From NCBI GenBank assembly GCA_022510885.1, contig JAFLSP010000022.1, positions 2,461-17,380 of the forward strand: 14,920 nucleotides of DNA, in the 5' to 3' direction. A program made the translations under genes and the position numbers. Positions 12,045-14,920 of the stretch are shown piece by piece (within the stretch, counting starts at the first letter, position 1; each line of letters starts with the position of its first letter). The notes beneath the pieces were generated by a model. That model was not told the origin of the DNA, searched no databases, and saw only the letters and a list, made by a program, of their open reading frames with translations. This DNA is from Treponema sp. Its GTDB lineage: Bacteria; Spirochaetota; Spirochaetia; Treponematales; Treponemataceae.

Positions 12045-14597
12045 ATGACAAAAATCAAAGCGTCCACGCTCGTGCTTGTGTTCAGTCTCTTTTTTGGCGC
12101 GGCACTGCTCGGCGCGGCACTCGGCATGGGACTTGCGCAGACGAAATTCATCCGCGACAACGAACAGTTTACCGAATTCTACACTGCCCTTCCCACCAAA
12201 CTACTGGACATCAACGGTGAGCTTATCACCGAGTTTGCGGGTGAGGAACGGCGCGAAATCATCAGCATACAGCAGCTTCCGCAGCACATGATTGACGCGC
12301 TCATCTCGCGCGAAGACCGCCTGTTCTATCAGCACCACGGATTCACGGTCAAAGCGATTATACGCGCGATTGTGGGCAAACTCACGCACCGCTCGCTCGG
12401 CGGCGGGTCAACGCTCACTCAGCAGATTGCGGGCACGCTCTACTGCGACCGCAAGGACATGTCGTTCCAGCGCAAAATAAAAGAGTTGTGGTGGGCTATC
12501 CAGATGGAGCGGCGCTACACGAAGGACGAAATCCTTGAGCTGTACCTGAACAGAATCTACTTCGGCGGCGGCACCTACGGGGTGAGCGCGGCAAGCAAAT
12601 ACTACTTCGGGCACGGCGCGGAGGAGCTTACGCCGGCGGAGGCCGCCATCCTGGTCATCCAGCTGTCCAACCCCACCTACTACAACCCCTTCGACAACCC
12701 CAACCGCGCCATGGACCGGCAGGAGGACGTGCTGCGCACGATGGTCGCCGCGGGCTACATCACGCAGGAGGAGGCGGACGACTCGTTCAACGAATACTGG
12801 GGGGCGTTCGATTATACGCGCACCAGTTCCACGTCGGTCTTCAACCGCAACGACAAGGCCCCCTGGTTCAGCGAGTACGTGCGCCGCGAGCTGAGCGATA
12901 TGCTGTACGGCACGGACGACATCTACTCAAGCGGCTTTACGGTGAACACCACGCTCGACCTACGGCAGCAGCAGGCGGCGCAGGAGACGATGGACTACTA
13001 CATCGCGTGGGCAAACCGGCAGTACCAGGCTTCCACAAGCGCACGCCGCTCCGTCGCCGCGCGGGTCTACACGCCGCTTTCCGAACTGATTGCGCTCACC
13101 TTCAACCTGGGCAGCATCAAGGTGACCGAGCAACGCAACGAAGCGATTTCGCGCGCCACCTACACAAACACGATAAACCCGATTATCGACGTCGCCTCTC
13201 TCATGTTCGGACTCGACCGGCTCAAGCTGACCGTCGTGAACCGCGCCACGTCGCTCGCCAAGCAGAACGTGGGCAAGACGACGATTGAGGGCACGATGAT
13301 TGCCTTGCAGAACGAGACGGGGTACGTCACCGCGCTCGTGGGCGGCAGCAAATACGACAACGAAAACCAGTTTATCCGCGCGGTGCAGGCGCGCGTGCAA
13401 CCCGGCTCGTCATTCAAGCCACTGTACTACAGCGCGGCCATCGAAAGCCGCACGTTCACCGAGACCACCGCCATCTCCGACACCCCCGTCGTGTTCTATA
13501 CGGCGGAGGGGCGGCCTTACATCGTGCAGAATTTCAAGGGCGAGTACGAGGGCGACGTGCAGCTGTGGTACGCGCTCTGCCGCTCCATGAACATCCCCTC
13601 GCTCAAAGTGCTCGACGGCATCGGCTTTGACCTTGCCATCAATCAGGCGGTGTCGCTGCTCGGCATCTCAGAACGAGAGCTTCCCTCGCGCGGCTTCGTG
13701 CCCGGCTACCCGATTGGGCTTGGTGTCTGCTCCGTGCGCCCGATTGAGATTGCGCGCGCCTACGCCATCTTCGCGAGCGGCGGCAAGGAAATCACCCCGA
13801 TTGCCATCCGCAGCGTGGAGGACAAGAACGGCAACGTGTTCCTCAACCCCGAGAAAGATTTGCGCGAGGCGCAGACGGCACGGAGCGCAAGCATTCAGGT
13901 GATTACGCCGCAGACGGCGTTCATTATGACCGACCTCTTGCAGAACACGGTCTTCAACGGCGGCACGCTCGCCGCGCCCTCCGACTGGGGACGCAAATTC
14001 CGCTTTACGGACGAAGACGGCAAGCGGTTCACGATGCCCGCCGGCGGCAAGACCGGCACGACGCAGAACTGGGCGGACGCATGGGCAGTCGGGTTCACCC
14101 CCTACCTCACGTCGGCGTTCTGGTTCGGGTTCGACAAGCCGGGGCAGTCGCTCGGCCTGAGCCTGACCGGCTCAACGCTGGCAGGATTCGCCTGGGCGGA
14201 CTTCATGCAGAAAGCAAACGAAGGACTGCCCTACAAGACGTTTGACCGTCCGGCAACGGGGCTGATACAGGCGACCGTCTGCTCGGTCAGCGGCGGCGTA
14301 CTCACGGCAGACTGCGGCGACAACCGGGTGACCGCATGGTATCTTGAGGGAACGCAACCGACCGAAGTCTGCACGGTGCATACCAACTTCACGAGCCTGC
14401 GCACCCTCGCCATCCAACGCCTGAAGCGCGAACTGTACAAGGCGGGATTCGGCAGCGACCTGCTGATACGCGACAACGAACCCTTGCGCTACAATCTGCA
14501 TGACACTGAGAACGGCAAAGGGAATGGCACGAACAGCCCCGCCCCGCCGCTCAGCGAGGACGGCTCCGCTCCTGACTACAATTTCCTGCTCGACTGA
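12045..14597 (+). CDS. Class A penicillin-binding protein 1A (glycosyltransferase-transpeptidase)
   Basis: 850 aa. It polymerises glycan strands from lipid II and cross-links stem peptides. A short cytoplasmic N-terminus MTKIKAS leads into one membrane anchor (about 8-30). The GT51 domain (about 48-235) has ISREDRLFYQHHGF with catalytic Glu90, LGGGSTLTQQIAGTL (118-132), KIKELWWAIQME (144-155) and ILELYLNRIYFGGG (163-176). The transpeptidase domain has nucleophile Ser455 in SSFK (455-458), SMN (514-516) and KTGTT (669-673). Between them, about 330-412, is a segment without recognisable motifs, longer than in a minimal class A PBP. The tail after about 815 is Gly/Asn/Pro-rich and probably disordered. 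ATG 12045 is taken because the promoter ends just before it; the upstream extension from 11982 runs through terminator and promoter. Its stop directly abuts the tyrS stop. Confidence 0.95.
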   Translation: MTKIKASTLVLVFSLFFGAALLGAALGMGLAQTKFIRDNEQFTEFYTALPTKLLDINGELITEFAGEERREIISIQQLPQHMIDALISREDRLFYQHHGFTVKAIIRAIVGKLTHRSLGGGSTLTQQIAGTLYCDRKDMSFQRKIKELWWAIQMERRYTKDEILELYLNRIYFGGGTYGVSAASKYYFGHGAEELTPAEAAILVIQLSNPTYYNPFDNPNRAMDRQEDVLRTMVAAGYITQEEADDSFNEYWGAFDYTRTSSTSVFNRNDKAPWFSEYVRRELSDMLYGTDDIYSSGFTVNTTLDLRQQQAAQETMDYYIAWANRQYQASTSARRSVAARVYTPLSELIALTFNLGSIKVTEQRNEAISRATYTNTINPIIDVASLMFGLDRLKLTVVNRATSLAKQNVGKTTIEGTMIALQNETGYVTALVGGSKYDNENQFIRAVQARVQPGSSFKPLYYSAAIESRTFTETTAISDTPVVFYTAEGRPYIVQNFKGEYEGDVQLWYALCRSMNIPSLKVLDGIGFDLAINQAVSLLGISERELPSRGFVPGYPIGLGVCSVRPIEIARAYAIFASGGKEITPIAIRSVEDKNGNVFLNPEKDLREAQTARSASIQVITPQTAFIMTDLLQNTVFNGGTLAAPSDWGRKFRFTDEDGKRFTMPAGGKTGTTQNWADAWAVGFTPYLTSAFWFGFDKPGQSLGLSLTGSTLAGFAWADFMQKANEGLPYKTFDRPATGLIQATVCSVSGGVLTADCGDNRVTAWYLEGTQPTEVCTVHTNFTSLRTLAIQRLKRELYKAGFGSDLLIRDNEPLRYNLHDTENGKGNGTNSPAPPLSEDGSAPDYNFLLD

Positions 14598-14920
14598 CTA
14601 CACGAGCACCACGCGCACGAATTTCTTTTTTCCCGCGCGCAGCACGAACTCGCCGCCGTCGTCCGCGTCGGAAAGCGTGAGCGCCGCCTTCACGTCCTCG
14701 ACGACCGTGCCGTTGACCGAAAGTCCCCTGCCCTGTATCAGGCGGCGGATGTCGCTCTTCGAGCCGCCGAGCCGCGCTTCCGCACACAAGTCGATGACCC
14801 CGATGCCCGCCGCGACCCTCGCTTTCTCCACCTCAACGGTGGGCATCTGACTCTTGTCGCCGCCGCCGCCGAACGCCGCCCGCGCTCCGGAAAGCGCGCC
14901 GTCCGCCTCGTCCCTGCCGT
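14598..14920 (-). CDS. tyrS: Tyrosyl-tRNA synthetase, C-terminal 106 residues (runs off right edge)
   Basis: Partial. The frame is open from the right edge to TAG at 14600-14598. The visible part begins in the linker after the catalytic domain (ALSGARAAFGGGG, then MPTVEV), followed by the S4 RNA-binding domain: SKSDIRRLIQ and GRGLSVNG, ending GKKKFVRVVLV. This order and the GKKK end match bacterial TyrS, whose S4 domain grips the tRNA. The ATG at 14846 is internal, not a start. The gene is convergent with PBP1A and the two stop codons are adjacent with no base between them. Confidence 0.88.
   Translation of the reverse strand, partial: GRDEADGALSGARAAFGGGGDKSQMPTVEVEKARVAAGIGVIDLCAEARLGGSKSDIRRLIQGRGLSVNGTVVEDVKAALTLSDADDGGEFVLRAGKKKFVRVVLV

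Noticed and set aside
12600..12820. Locally higher GC inside PBP1A as a sign of recombination
   Set aside because: Rough counts gave about 63-70% over short lines against a background near 60%. The difference is within what conserved Gly/Ala-rich domain sequence can give.
1..14920. CRISPR arrays, tRNA or rRNA genes, transposases, integrases or attachment sites
   Set aside because: I looked for regular repeats, cloverleaf-like stretches and mobile-element proteins and saw none. The window reads as ordinary chromosomal core and metabolic genes.

Overview
The window looks like a chromosomal segment of a GC-rich (about 60% by eye), Gram-negative-type anaerobe, most likely a Treponema-like spirochaete. 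This rests on overall protein character: a class A penicillin-binding protein with a long domain-linking insertion, a LysM-M23 peptidase, a periplasmic PEGA-repeat protein, a lipoprotein with a classical lipobox, a clostridial-type ferredoxin and an anaerobic (cobalt-early) cobalamin pathway. No rRNA or other decisive marker is present, so the assignment is an inference.

Left half (1-7234, all minus strand, read right to left): a tightly packed cobalamin operon cbiL, cbiF-cbiG fusion, cbiH, cbiJ, cbiE-cbiT fusion, cbiA, an NlpC/P60 lipoprotein, then the first codons of a probable cobT leaving the left edge. Five of the seven junctions are 4-nt ATGA/GTGA overlaps, one is a 10-nt overlap, and the only real gap (12 nt before cbiH) holds a promoter-like sequence. 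cbiD and cbiC are absent and must lie outside the window. The lipoprotein inside the operon and a Cys-rich tail on CbiA are unexpected. No cobalamin riboswitch can be seen before cbiL.

Middle (7280-9278): a metallo-beta-lactamase-fold hydrolase (plus) is divergent from cbiL and converges with deoC (minus), overlapping it by 17 nt. deoC is divergent from a 57-aa 2[4Fe-4S] ferredoxin (plus), which ends in a strong intrinsic terminator.

Right half (9381-14920): a cell-envelope cluster on the plus strand. It holds a small four-helix membrane protein overlapping a LysM-M23 peptidase, a PEGA-repeat periplasmic protein, an apparent stand-alone small RNA with a C-rich loop, and PBP1A. The C-terminal S4 end of tyrS (minus) abuts the PBP1A stop codon with no gap.

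A recurring signal ties the window together: for six genes a -10 hexamer lies 6 nt (one case 7 nt) before the ATG, which predicts leaderless mRNAs. For three of these (PBP1A, deoC and the small membrane protein) a TTGAC-type -35 sits 17 bp upstream, and for cbiH a weaker TTGCGG does. Leaderless transcription and an undescribed sRNA are the most interesting candidates here.
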